Below are positions 40,191 to 52,323 of a stretch of 64,000 bases of DNA, in pieces. Source of the stretch: Meandrina meandrites. Taxonomy: Eukaryota; Cnidaria; Anthozoa; Scleractinia; Meandrinidae. Location of the stretch: NCBI GenBank assembly GCA_963693305.1, contig OY855915.1, forward strand, positions 13,859,840-13,923,839, in the 5' to 3' direction. A program made the position numbers and the translations under genes. Position 1 is the stretch's first letter. The number at the start of each line of letters is the position of its first letter. The notes beneath the pieces are model-generated. The model had not been told where the DNA came from, did no database searches, and saw nothing but the letters and a program-made list of their open reading frames with translations.

Positions 40191-42058
40191 CTAAAAAGAC
40201 TTGTTCTGCTTTAAGTTCCTTTATTGATCCCTGTGGTTCTAAGCATGCCTTGTCATCATGAAGCAAGTGTTCAATCCCATTTAAATTTGGAAGCAATGCA
40301 GCTCTGCCTGTAAAATTCCACATTTTAGGTCCTAACACCTTGAAAAGTCTGTGATGTCTTATCTTCTCTGTATAAGTTGATGTTATCCAACAACAATATT
40401 ACTGGCTTGTAATGTGGGAATCTTGTTTCTATAATTTCGGGAAGGCACTGACAACGTTTTTCAAGGTAAGCCATTCTGTGCACAAAATACACATATACAT
40501 CATGTATTAGTTTAAACAAATAGATGTTTTAAGATGACATGTAACATGAAACAGACAACATGTGATGTTAAAGTTCACACATTTGAAACACAAGTGGAGC
40601 TTTAATAATAGAGGAAGAGGACATAAGCCTGAAATGGGGACTTTACAAGGGGGCATAATAACTTCAGGGGCTAAGCAAAGTAAATAGTAAATAAATAATT
40701 GCATTGTCAAAAACATTAAAGAACCATTTAATAGAATAAACATGTGCAGAAGTTGGATATTCATATAAAGGTTATACTTCCAAAGCATCAGCTTCAACCA
40801 AATGCAAATTAAAATCATATTTAAAAGGGCATTTTCATGTTAGTGAAGATCCGGACTACAGCAGGTTGGTTTGCCCATTAACGAACCTCATAACATAGCT
40901 ATAAGCAGAGCCGTGCAATTAAATTCAGTATACATAAGTGTCCACCATAATCCGATGGTGCAAGATAGCATGATCAAATCACTTTGCCAGGATTTTTTAT
41001 CATGGGTTTTGATGCACATTTCCACTGGTAATATTATAAAACAATTGGTTCATGCTTTTAGATGTACACTATCAAGTTGTGCTGCAAGTGGGAAGTTTGG
41101 ATGGAGAGCACTCATGAAGCTAGAGTTGCTCTCACCTATATATTGCCTCAAGCAATTTTTACACTTCTTTTGTGCTCCCCAAAGTCCCGCCACCATAACT
41201 TTACAGTGCACACTAAAGTATGAACCAATTTAAAGGCACTATCAAAATAAACAGGTTCTTCTAAGTTCAATGAATACACTTCATATAAGTATATGTAAGA
41301 TTACACTTAAAACCACCTTATAACATTATTATATTTTGTATCCACAGACATCATGTAAAGATACATGTACATGTACTTACAGGGTGTCCCACTGTACACT
41401 GAGACCAAGTTTAGACAGCATGTTGATCATTTGTTTGCCTGCACTATATGAAATACAAAGGATTCCAAACAAAAACACAAAGTCATTCACAGCTCTTGAA
41501 TTTCTAATATTCAAGAGAATGGCCAAAGACTGACTGGCACACAACTTCTTGTAATGTTCTGTTTTGTTAGCATTCCAATGCGTAGTATTTGATACCACAA
41601 GACTCTCAATGGCAGACATCACCAGTGGGCATTTCTCTTGAATTTCTTCCAGAAATCCTTGAAATATATCATAAGGTATGTCTGTATCAGTGGAAAACTT
41701 TCCAGCTCTGTAACCCTTATTAGCACATTCTTCAAGTTTTTTCATCTCAGTACCAATTAGTTGTTTCTGCATATCTGTCAGACTTTCCTCATGTACTTGG
41801 ATGTTGGTTATCTGATTCTGATAGAGTGTTACCAGTGCCTTGATATACTTGTCTCTGTTCTGTTCTTCAGTCTTAAACTTTTAAAGCAAGTTGCAATGCT
41901 GTATTGTCATTATCTTGTTCTTCTAAGGCTGTCATAAGTTTTGACCATATTTCTCCCATACGCCACTCACAATCAGCTATTTGCCTTTGCATTCTGTCTA
42001 CATGTTCATTCACTGTCACAGTGTTATCCTGGATGTGTACCATTGAAGGTTTCATCAA
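40191..42058 (-). pseudogene. Unrecognised multi-exon gene of a multicopy family, frameshifted (source copy)
   Basis: In minus-strand order: 42058-41873 gives a coiled-coil-like, acidic segment (NEHVDRMQRQIADCEWRMGE). It continues, after a one-base frame change near 41880, as KFKTEEQNRDKYIKALVTLY to 41381, ending LGLSVQWDT with a donor CCT/GTAAGT. A further exon-like stretch near 41206-41040 reads MVAGLWGAQKKCKNCLRQYI. An exon at 40475-40191 lies between TGCACAG and TAG/GTATGT and contains VILLLDNINLYR, then after another one-base shift near 40345 LFKVLGPKMWNFTGRAALLP. Two frame changes in exons bounded by good splice sites point to a recent pseudogene. I recall similar uncharacterised multicopy coral proteins but cannot name a domain. 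Confidence 0.55.
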
Positions 42059-42196
42059 AATGTTTGTGTATACAGAGCTTCAACAGGGTTAAGGTCACAA
42101 CAATGTTTAATCTTGAAACATGTTCTAAGAATTCTCCAACTTCAAAGCACCTGTTCCATACACAGACCTGTAGACACAAACAATCTTTAAAAGCTA

Positions 42197-42459
42197 CAAT
42201 CACGGACAAAAGTAGTTGAAACAAACAAATATCATACATTTTTTGCGAATGTCTTGGCTTACAAGCGGGTAAATAATATTTACCCCCTCTCCCCCCGCTC
42301 AATGTTGTTTCCTGGGGTTTGCAATCCACCCGACTTTGTTTTGACCACGTAACAACATTGAAAACATTGAAATGGGGGAGGGGGGTTGAAAACATCAGTT
42401 ATGGAACCCTGAATAAGTGGAAATTTGGTAAAGTGTCTCAAGAGTTTTGTCCACGATTG
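42197..42459. mobile_element. 263-bp MITE, copy a (block B)
   Basis: Ends CAATCACGGACAAAA and (reverse complement) CAATCGTGGACAAAA. A near-identical copy lies at 43072-43334. Contains a C-rich CCCCCTCTCCCCCCGCTC tract and, further on, a G-rich GGGGGAGGGGGG tract. No coding. Confidence 0.65.
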
Positions 42460-43071
42460 TCTGAGGAAAGAAATGTCTAAAAATAATGAACAGATTGTCC
42501 GGCTCGACATCTATGTGATTTCACAAACCTAAAGTATCGCCGAGTGTTAGGCAAACTACTTTTTGGGTACAACAAAACCCAATTAAGCTTTTAAATGCAT
42601 CAATTAGAATGGTTTTTGGAAGCCTGGTCAGGTACGACGGTTGAAATGTTATCCGATTTACTGGAGACAGAGACTGTCTAGAAATAAGGTAACAAGCAGT
42701 TTTACTGAAGAGCTGATACATGTTTCAATTCAACGACTACACTTGACAACTTTCGATAAAATATATAATTTATGTCTATTTCAGTTGAGGAAGAGTCTTC
42801 GATTAAATGGCTTTATAATAAATATAGCATTGAGACTCATCTAGAAACACGCTTTTTCTAGCAACAATACCATCTATAGCCTACTGCAACAGCCCTTCTT
42901 ATGGCTAGCCACGCACATAAGTTTCTTTTTAGCTGATAAAAATTAAGTGTAGCGTATTATGAGGACAAAAAGGCATTTTGTAAACGCGGTTGATGGCATA
43001 TTTAAAATTTTCGGCTCCTAAAGTTATAAAAAGAACGCAAATTCTCAAAATTCCACGAAACGTACTTCAGA

Positions 43072-43334
43072 CAATTATGGACAAAAGTAGTTGAAACAAA
43101 CAAATATCATACATTTTTCGCGAATGTCTTGGCTTACAAGCGGGTAAATAATATTTACCCCCTCTCCCCCCGCTCAATGTTGTTTCCTGGGGTTTGCAAT
43201 TCACCCGACTTTGTTTTGACCACGTAACAACATTGACAACATTGAAATGGGGGAGGGGGGTTGAAAACATGAGTTATGGAACCCTGAATAAGTGGAAATT
43301 TGGTAAAGTGTCTCAAGAGTTTTGTCCACGATTG
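43072..43334. mobile_element. 263-bp MITE, copy b (block B)
   Basis: Same orientation as copy a, 875 bp away. The left end has drifted to CAATTATGGACAAAA. The copies differ by a few bases, so they are older than the block B duplication, in which both were carried along. Confidence 0.65.
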
Positions 43335-43565
43335 TAGATCTAGAGGTACTAGGTTTAAGTTTAAGTTCAGGTTAATCAATCATTCAATCAATTTATTTAT
43401 GTCACATGTGGGATGAGGTTTTGCTCATGCATAAAATGTTGTAAAAACGGTTTACAGTTTTAAGTTAAATCAACTAGTTTTCTTGGGTGTAATATTTTAT
43501 TAATTTATTTCACTGTACTGTGCATTGCTTTTTCAAAAAGATTCAAAAGTATTGTTTACTTAAGA

Positions 43566-44360
43566 GAGGGTCCACCTGAAAACCATGCAGTATTAAAATT
43601 TGAGTCTACATCGAGCCTCTCAGATTTTGTTTATATTTTGCATGGAGTTACATATTGAGGTGCTAATACTATAGGTAGAATATTATCGCCAGATTATTTA
43701 ACGTGTGGAAGATATCGTGGTTAACGTGTCCATGATCGGTTTTCAGCCAAAAAATACCCAAATTTTGACCCATCTTTCAGCGAAAATATCTCTTAAAGCA
43801 TTGAAGCTTTCCACATCAAAACAACCGTGTCATTAATATAACCAAATACAATTTCAATGATACCATCAAGATTATCAATCACTTTCTGGTTTGGAATTAA
43901 ACCTATTTTAAAAATAAGGCCTTGTGGGCAATGTGCGACAGTTAAGATTTTAGGGTAAAATTACGTTTTAATATCGCCGATGCGGCGTTGTTTAAAGACT
44001 TCCATTAGCCACTATTTTATGAAACTTTTATCGGATAACAAATTAAGATCAATAAAAGTCTGTAAAGTTGAAACTACACGTGTGATTTAAACGTACAAAG
44101 ATGACTGCTACACGTGAGTGCAGGAACTCAAATCTTTACAACGAATTTCATAACATGATGGATAGGTCGGCTGAGGACATAAGAAATACCGCTTAAATAA
44201 ATCTAATAAAACGTTTAATATCTAAAATAGCTATTGATGTTAAGTGTCTTGTTATATAGTGCCTTTAGGACAGACTTACAGAGTGGAATGAAGATATTAA
44301 AACAAGTAACTCGCCATGTTCATCGATCGACTTCAAGCTAATCTTCTCGAGCAGATTGAT
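43566..44360. other. Non-coding stretch, nothing recognised
   Basis: A+T-rich, no frames above background, no repeat edges found. Confidence 0.35.
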
Positions 44361-44507
44361 TCAGGAAGAGAAACCCTCTGCCACTTCTGTCTGGCCAGTA
44401 GTCATAACCTTCACAAACAATCCCGCAAGGTTTATAGATGCGACTTGTCCCGTAAATGAACGTCTCAGTACAACAAATTTTACAAGATTCTTTTCACCCG
44501 GCGCCAT
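44361..44507 (-). CDS. Possible first exon (48 codons), unrecognised
   Basis: The minus-strand ATG at 44507 is in a strong context (AACAAGATGGCGCCGGG) and opens MAPGEKNLVKFVVLRRSFTG with no stop for 48 codons. AAGATGGCG starts are common in animal first exons. A possible donor (AAG/GTTATG) lies inside. No domain recognised. It faces block B on the same strand and could have been the start of a gene there. Confidence 0.3.
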   Translation of the reverse strand: MAPGEKNLVKFVVLRRSFTGQVASINLAGLFVKVMTTGQTEVAEGFSS

Positions 44508-44948
44508 CTTGTTTCAGACTAGTACCCAGTCTCTCAAAACTCGCTTAAATTTATTGGATCCACACAGTAGCCGCGCTGGCACGCAAATAACATAATTGAT
44601 TAGAAACATTTGCCAATGGAAACCCAAAACCCCTGCCAACATGATCTTGACTAAAACGCTACGAGGATTCGACCAGTAACTACGAGGGTCCATACGAATA
44701 CAAACGAGACCAGGCGAACGCACACGAGTTATGAGCATGAAATCTATCATTCTTTGACCTATCTGTTTTCCTTCGACATTAATTGGTTTATTTATCAATA
44801 ATAATTGTTAGTAATCGTAACTATAACGAAATTTTCAAATTTCTTTTTTTTTTTACTTAGGAGCCATTTACATGGAAAGAGGATGATCCCAGCACTAGGA
44901 TCATCTTCCTTTCATGTAAAATAGAATGATCCTAGTGATAGGATCATC

Positions 44949-45139
44949 CTAGTACTAGGATCATCCGAGCGCGATATGTTTTAAGCTTTCAGTTTACATG
45001 TGAACGGTTGCATTTGGCCCTAGCGCTAGTATCATCCCTCATCTCAGATAGGATGATCCTAGCACTAGGGCCAAATGCCACCGTTCACATGTAAACTGCA
45101 AGCTGAAAACATATCGCGCTCGGATGATCCTAGTACTAG
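44949..45139. mobile_element. Fold-back MITE: 89-bp arms, 13-bp loop
   Basis: 44949-45037 and 45051-45139 are reverse complements with about five mismatches. CTAGGATCATCC and its complement recur seven or more times here and in the 75 bp to the left, so the element may extend left to about 44870. No coding capacity. Such a unit would form a long hairpin in DNA or RNA. Confidence 0.8.
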
Positions 45140-45940
45140 ATTTCTCCTTGTACCTGAATAATCCTTAACAGTTATATCCTGTGGAATCGTGTGCAATATC
45201 GCCACATATTTAGCCAACAATGTCGTAGGCTTAGACGATATCCCGCAAGATTGAGCAGGATAATTGTTTTATTATTCAACAAATTGTCAACGAAAAATGT
45301 TTTACACCTAGAAATAACGTGCATGGTTATGCATATGCGGCGCTTGAACGATGTCCTTACAACCTGCAAAATAATCATCAAAGGCGCATGAGCAGATCTT
45401 CTCATTTTGAGCTCGCCAAAATAATCTCAGCAAGAAAGAGGTCGATACTATTCCTTTTTTTATAGCAGTTGTCAACATGGAGTGGTTGTTGTAAAACTGA
45501 ATCCCGACGGTAATGGAAATGAAGATGTGGCGATCGAAATTTCAACGTGCAGACTTACCTCGACATAAGAACCTGTGAATTTTTTCTTTGTTTTGAAGCT
45601 ATTGTTTTCCTGCTCGATTGTTCCATGACTCTTTGTTGTCTTGGACATCTTTGTTATACGTCACTAGTGAGGTCCACGTGGGTTCAGATTAATCGTGGAT
45701 CATTTATTTGCAGTTAACTACGCGACGACGACGAATGTTTCGGACTTTAACCATGCGTTTATTTTTTCAGCGGAGATAGTTCTGACCGCTTAACAAACAC
45801 TGAATGCAACTACGATATCGCTGCCCTGGTTGCTCTTGTTCCCATTTCGCGGGAAAATATGGCTTGCTGCCACACTGTCGAAAAACCGCTGACTTGGACG
45901 TGAATTGATTGCGTTTCAATTAATGAGAGCATCGTTATCC
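45140..45940. other. Non-coding stretch, nothing firm
   Basis: Short frames at 45172-45405 on both strands are mutual shadows. No repeat boundaries recognised. Confidence 0.35.
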
Positions 45941-45944
45941 TGTC

Positions 45945-46885
45945 CCAGACCCCCTTACCCCCCCCCCCTGCAAACTTTTTTTTTTATTTATGCACCTCTG
46001 CAAACAATTTTTTTCTAACAACACCTTCCTGCAAACAATTTTTTTCGATCTTTTTTAACCACGATCTGACACAAAAAGGAGGTTCGCTTTTGCTGCCATC
46101 AATCATTATTTAATTCAATATTTTATGGTGGCGACCAATAAACACCTCTGAACTCATCTTTTTCGTTTTCTGAGACGTACACTACGAAGATTGGTGGCAG
46201 TAATTTTTTTTTAATTTTTTAATTTTTTAACGAAGACTAGTGAGCAGCACAAGGAAAGACTTCTTGTAGTTGTAAGCTTGTCGTTTATTTCCGACGCGTT
46301 TCGTCTCTAACTGAGACTTCTTCAGGGAATGAATACAACTAGCAAAGAACAGCATATATAGCACATTCGCGTGCCTAGCTACAACTTCCCATGGAAGTGA
46401 AAAATAACTAAAATATGCTGTAAACGAACGTTACAAAAAACGCCTTAAAACATATGTTATTGCGTGTTGTTATATTTTGGGGGCCATACTATTAGCGCTA
46501 ATCGTATGCCCCCCAAAATATAACAACACGCAATAACATATGTATTAATTCACTTCCATGGGAAGTTGTAGCTAGGCACGCGAATGTGCTATATATGCTG
46601 TTCTTTGCTAGTTGTATTCATTCCCCGAAGAACTCTCAGTTAAAGATGGAACGCGTCGGAAATAAACGACAAGCTTACAACTACAAGAAATCTTTCCTTG
46701 TGCTGCTCACTAGTCTTCGTTAAAAAGTTAAAAAATTAAAAAAAAAGTTTCTCTGACTTCTATGCAAACTATTTTTTTAATACATATGATGTTTGCAAAC
46801 AATTTATTTTGTCTTTTTAGGCCCTGCAAACAATTTTTTTCAATATTTTTCATCCCCCCCCCCCCCCTCCAGAAAAATAATGGTC
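45945..46885. repeat. TGCAAACAATTTTTTT repeat region split by a palindrome
   Basis: TGCAAAC(A/T)(A/T)TTTTTTT recurs on both sides of a large palindrome (left near 45970, 46000, 46030; right near 46760, 46795, 46825). Poly-C runs (about 45957-45969 and 46855-46867) mark both outer sides. This looks like an older repeat into which the palindrome inserted. Confidence 0.5.
46203..46744. repeat. Giant palindrome (~540 bp) with centre ATTAGCGCTAAT
   Basis: The left arm (46203-46496) is the reverse complement of the right arm (46497-46744) with few mismatches. The left arm has about 45 extra bases (around 46400-46450). The centre is the perfect palindrome ATTAGCGCTAAT at 46491-46502. Near the outer ends the arms carry CCGACGCGTTTCGTCTCTAA or its complement. 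No loop to speak of, so the element could extrude as a cruciform. Confidence 0.85.
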
Positions 46886-46889
46886 CGTC

Positions 46890-48688
46890 CCTTAGTTTCA
46901 AGATATTAACGTCCTAAAGAACATTGAGCATAACTAATCATTTGTTCCAAACGGAGTTTCATCATATCGTGAAGAACGTGGGTAGGATTGGTAGGTGTTC
47001 TGTTTTAAGTCGCCGACATAACGTGGATCTGAAAACCACAAATACCAGACGAAAGGTCTTTCAAAGCCTTGTTACCATCCCCCCGGTCCCTCACCCCTCG
47101 CAATATATTTTCTCTTGCACGCAACACACCCTACACATGCAACACACCCTACACCCTCTTGCGCCCCCAATGGGGACGAAGTTCTCAGTGAAAAGATATA
47201 ATATTGTCATAGGATGTTTGCATGCTTTGCTCGGCCGCCATCCAAAGCCGAAATCATCTTTGTGAAGGGAAGAAATGGTAAAATAATCTTACTCCTCGTC
47301 AAATAAACCAATTCTGAATAGGCAAAGTTTCTACTCCATTTCAACACCCACGGATGTGGTTTTATTTTTTGTACAGTTCTTCAACGGTACAAGCGTTGTC
47401 GCCTTGTCTTTGTTATGACTAGATACATCGCACTTTTTCTTGGAATAACCTCTATACGAGTATTTAAAGGAAGTCAAGGCAATCGCAATATGATCTGATT
47501 CGAAGTGAAATTTGAGACATGAAATTCCAGACGAACAAAATACCGCTGATGCCACAATTCGGACTGTCACGCAATCAATCGAAATCAACTATTGTCGATG
47601 TTTGATCGTAAAACGACAGCACCAAAAACCACTTATGCCGCTGGTTTCGACCGGATGGAAATAACTTTGCGATAGGAAAATATTTTTTATATGTGAGCAA
47701 AAGTACGGGACCGCATACTAAAATAAGCCGGTTCTCACGACGGTGGATTTTTGATGTGACGCTGCCAACGTGTTTTGTTAACATCAGTTCAGCATGATAA
47801 CTGTGGCTGTGGAAATACCGCAGAATGAAGTTTAAACACCAAGTGGACTTCGCCAAACTCCCTTTAACGAATGACTTCTTAATTCTACAATGCTTGCTTG
47901 TGGGAAAGCCGAGCAGTCACCTTGGTGCGGCACGACCAACGGGCCGGTATGAATTTGTATTCGTTTCAATATAATTTGTTGTCAGTGTTTAATACTACCA
48001 GCTAACGGCTTTTAGAAGTTAAAACTTCTAACAATTTAAATATTTTCTTACAAAACTATGTCTTGCTTCTTTAAGCAACATTCCATTTAGTAAATTGTTT
48101 ATGAACACTAAGTTATCATGATTTCCGTGTTGAGCTCATTTGCATATCGCCACGGAGTAAACGGTATTTTGTTGAATACAAACCTGTCATTCCTCTTAAC
48201 TTTACAGAGTTTTTACTTTATAAACAGAATTATCATTCCCTTGACAATCTATAGATAGTTTTAAATTCGATTTAAGAAACGCCGCATCTCTACAAACAAC
48301 GGCTTTTGAGACCCCACCGTATTGACATGAATTGAATAGGGAGAACTAACATTTTGTTTATAGCCAAACGAAATAAGTGACACAAGTTAAGTTAACGTCT
48401 TTCTATTGTTAAGGGTTAGGACTGTCGTGTGTAGAAATTTCACTTAATTTCTTCTCATTTTAAACTTGTGGCAGGTGATCAAACATGCTGTATATTTTAA
48501 CCTCAAATTTGAACACTTTCCACTGTCTGACAGTTTGATTGACATTTCTCCAAAACAATAGACAATTGAACCAAACTGTTACACCTGGTTGATATACTAG
48601 TGAGGTTACACAAGTGTGCCAAATTTGAGGGAAATCGGTGAGATGCACTGTAGACTCGCTTGCATGGTTCTCATGTGGACTCACTCTA
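46890..48688. other. Mostly non-coding; short CAACACACCCTACAC tandem
   Basis: Near 47120-47156 GCAACACACCCTACAC repeats twice, followed by a third partial. A 93-codon minus frame (47856-47575, MAKSTWCLNFILRYFHSH...) is open, but I see no family or splice support and do not call it. Confidence 0.35.
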
Positions 48689-49208
48689 AAGATAGAACAA
48701 AAATATTTGGGAACAAGTAATAGAGTGATCTTAACATATATGCCATCACATTTTCAGGTTTCTCCCCCTCTCAGCCTGATCCAAAAACCAACATACAATG
48801 AATTTGATATTTAAAAGAATGTAATGCATTGAAAACATCTGCATAATTATCAAAAGCATAAAAAAATTCATAATGAAATTAATAAAAAAGGATACTATTT
48901 GCCCCCTCAACAACCCTTCTTCAAAGACTTTTTTCATGTTTCTCAAGATTGAGGAAGTTAAGAACAACTGCTTGTAGAACCTGTTGGCCAGTAGACTCAA
49001 TAAAACCCTCGTGAAGTTTGGCTTGCAAGTTTTCTTGCCTATTTTCGAGCTCAGCGCCAGATAATTCACACCCTGTTAGATCACATCTCACCATCTGCAG
49101 TTAAAGTTTTAACTTTACTCACCGTCATCTAAGAGAAAGTCTCCTAATGCCGGCAGAGGATCTCCATCCGCCATTGCCAGATCTTGCCGCCCTGAACGCA
49201 GGGTTTTC
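48689..49208. repeat. 520-bp segment A, copy 1 (left flank of block B copy)
   Basis: Matches 52320-52839 at offset 3631 with a handful of changes. It ends inside the first exon of the minus-strand gene, truncated at the block B junction (GGGTTTTC/AT). Confidence 0.88.
48921..49094 (-). CDS. Exon-like frame in segment A copy 1 (57 codons)
   Basis: MVRCDLTGCELSGAELENRQ continues to NLEKHEKSL and a stop. The frame is also open in copy 2, where Q/K and V/A replacements keep it intact. It begins right after a CTGCAG acceptor. Preferred over the longer overlapping hydrophobic frame on the same strand, which looks like a shadow. Family unknown. Confidence 0.35.
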   Translation of the reverse strand: MVRCDLTGCELSGAELENRQENLQAKLHEGFIESTGQQVLQAVVLNFLNLEKHEKSL

Positions 49209-49210
49209 AT

Positions 49211-50816
49211 AACGTTTTTCAAGGTAAGCCATTCTGTGCACAAAATACACATGTACATCATGTATTAGTTTAAACAAATAGATGTTTTAAGATGACATGT
49301 AACATGAAACAGACAACATGTGATGTTAAAGTTCACACATTTGAAACACAAGTGGAGCTTTAATAATAGAGGAAGAGGACATAAGCCTGAAATGGGGACT
49401 TTACAAGGGGGCATAATAACTTCAGGGGCTAAGCAAAGTAAATAGTAAATAAATAATTGCATTGTCAAAAACATTAAAGAACCATTTAATAGAATAAACA
49501 TGTGCAGAAGTTGGATATTCATATAAAGGTTATACTTCCAAAGCATCAGCTTCAACCAAATGCAAATTAAAATCATATTTAAAAGGGCATTTTCATGTTA
49601 GTGAAGATCCGGACTACAGCAGGTTGGTTTGCCCATTAACGAACCTCATAACATAGCTATAAGCAGAGCCGTGCAATTAAATTCAGTATACATAAGTGTC
49701 CACCATAATCCGATGGTGCAAGATAGCATGATCAAATCACTTTGCCAGGATTTTTTATCATGGGTTTTGATGCACATTTCCACTGGTAATATTATAAAAC
49801 AATTGGTTCATGCTTTTAGATGTACACTATCAAGTTGTGCTGCAAGTGGGAAGTTTGGATGGAGAGCACTCATGAAGCTAGAGTTGCTCTCACCTATATA
49901 TTGCCTCAAGCAATTTTTACACTTCTTTTGTGCTCCCCAAAGTCCCGCCACCATAACTTTACAGTGCACACTAAAGTATGAACCAATTTAAAGGCACTAT
50001 CAAAATAAACAGGTTCTTCTAAGTTCAATGAATACACTTCATATAAGTATATGTAAGATTGCACTTAAAACCACCTTATAACATTATTATATTTTGTATC
50101 CACAGACATCATGTAAAGATACATGTACATGTACTTACAGGGTGTCCCACTGTACACTGAGACCAAGTTTAGACAGCATGTTGATCATTTGTTTGCCTGC
50201 ACTATATGAAATACAAAGGATTCCAAACAAAAACACAAAGTCATTCACAGCTCTTGAATTTCTAATATTCAAGAGAATGGCCAAAGACTGACTGGCACAC
50301 AACTTCTTGTAATGTTCTGTTTTGTTAGCATTCCAATGCGTAGTATTTGATACCACAAGACTCTCAATGGCAGACATCACCAGTGGGCATTTCTCTTGAA
50401 TTTCTTCCAGAAATCCTTGAAATATATCATAAGGTATGTCTGTATCAGTGGAAAACTTTCCAGCTCTGTAACCCTTATTAGCACATTCTTCAAGTTTTTT
50501 CATCTCAGTACCAATTAGTTGTTTCTGCATATCTGTCAGACTTTCCTCATGTACTTGGATGTTGGTTATCTGATTCTGATAGAGTTTTACCAGTGCCTTG
50601 ATATACTTGTCTCTGTTCTGTTCTTCAGTCTTAAACTTTTAAAGCAAGTTGCAATGCTGTATTGTCATTATCTTGTTCTTCTAAGGCTGTCATAAGTTTT
50701 GACCATATTTCTCCCATACGCCACTCACAATCAGCTATTTGCCTTTGCATTCTGTCTACATGTTCATTCACTGTCACAGTGTTATCCTGGATGTGTACCA
50801 TTGAAGGTTTCATCAA
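49211..50816 (-). pseudogene. Truncated copy of the block B gene
   Basis: Carries the coiled-coil-like segment and the QWDT exon with its GTAAGT donor exactly as at 41-42 kb, plus the KKCKNCLRQYI stretch. It lacks the DNINLYR/MWNFTG exon because the block ends at AACGTTTTTC. Substitutions relative to the source are few, so the frame change near 50638 predates the duplication. Confidence 0.55.
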
Positions 50817-52323
50817 AATGTTTGTGTATACAGAGCTTCAACAGGGTTAAGGTCACAACAATGTTTAATCTTGAAACATGTTCTAAGAATTCTCCAACTT
50901 CAAAGCACCTGTTCCATACACAGACCTGTAGACACAAACAATCTTTAAAAGCTACAATCACGGACAAAAGTAGTTGAAACAAACAAATATCATACATTTT
51001 TTGCGAATGTCTTGGCTTACAAGCAGGTAAATAATATTTACCCCCTCTCCCCCCGCTCAATGTTGTTTCCTGGGGTTTGCAATCCACCCGACTTTGTTTT
51101 GACCACGTAACAACATTGACAACATTGAAATGGGGGAGGGGGGTTGAAAACATCAGTTATGGAACCCTGAATAAGTGGAAATTTGGTAAAGTGTCTCAAG
51201 AGTTTTGTCCACGATTGTCTGAGGAAAGAAATGTCTAAAAATAATGAACAGATTGTCCGGCTCGACATCTATGTGATTTCACAAACCTAAAGTATCGCCG
51301 AGTGTTAGGCAAACTACTTTTTGGGTACAACAAAACCCAATTAAGCTTTTAAATGCATCAATTAGAATGGTTTTTGGAAGCCTGGTCAGGTACGACGGTT
51401 GAAATGTTATCCGATTTACTGGAGACAGAGACTGTCTAGAAATAAGGTAACGAGCAGTTTTACTGAAGAGCTGATACATGTTTCAATTCAACGACTACAC
51501 TTGACAACTTTCGATAAAATATATAATTTATGTCTATTTCAGTTGAGGAAGAGTCTTCGATTAAATGGCTTTATAATAAATATAGCATTGAGACTCATCT
51601 AGAAACACGCTTTTTCTAGCAACAATACCATCTATAGCCTACTGCAACAGCCCTTCTTATGGCTAGCCACGCACATAAGTTTCTTTTTAGCTGATAAAAA
51701 TTAAGTGTAGCGTATTATGAGGACAAAAAGGCATTTTGTAAACGCGGTTGATGGCATATTTAAAATTTTCGGCTCCTAAAGTTATAAAAAGAACGCAAAT
51801 TCTCAAAATTCCACGAAACGTACTTCAGACAATTATGGACAAAAGTAGTTGAAACAAACAAATATCATACATTTTTCGCGAATGTCTTGGCTTACAAGCG
51901 GGTAAATAATATTTACCCCCTCTCCCCCCGCTCAATGTTGTTTCCTGGGGTTTGCAATTCACCCGACTTTGTTTTGACCACGTAACAACATTGACAACAT
52001 TGAAATGGGGGAGGGGGGTTGAAAACATCAGTTATGGAACCCTGAATAAGTGGAAATTTGGTAAAGTGTCTCAAGAGTTTTGTCCACGATTGTAGATCTA
52101 GAGGTACTAGGTTTAAGTTTAAGTTCAGGTTAATCAATCATTCAATCAATTTATTTATGTCACATGTGGGATGAGGTTTTGCTCATGCATAAAATGTTAT
52201 AAAAACGGTTTACAGTTTTAAGTTAAATCAACTAGTTTTCTTGGGTGTAATATTTTATTAATTTATTTCACTGTACTGTGCATTGCTTTTTCAAAAAGAT
52301 TCAAAAGTATTGTTTACTTAAGA
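49211..52323. repeat. 3.1-kb block B, derived copy
   Basis: About ten substitutions against 40453-43565. The minus-strand pseudogene is repeated (50816-50631, 50638-50139) with the same frame change, but its exon at 49233-49211 is cut mid-codon and joined to segment A. MITE copies lie at 50955-51217 and 51830-52092. Flanked on both sides by segment A. Confidence 0.9.

Larger units (their letters stand above)
40453..43565. repeat. 3.1-kb block B, original copy
   Basis: Repeats at 49211-52323 (offset 8758) with only about ten substitutions. This copy runs continuously through the exon at 40475-40191, while the other is cut inside that exon, so this is the likely source. Contains two copies of a 263-bp MITE. 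Confidence 0.9.
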
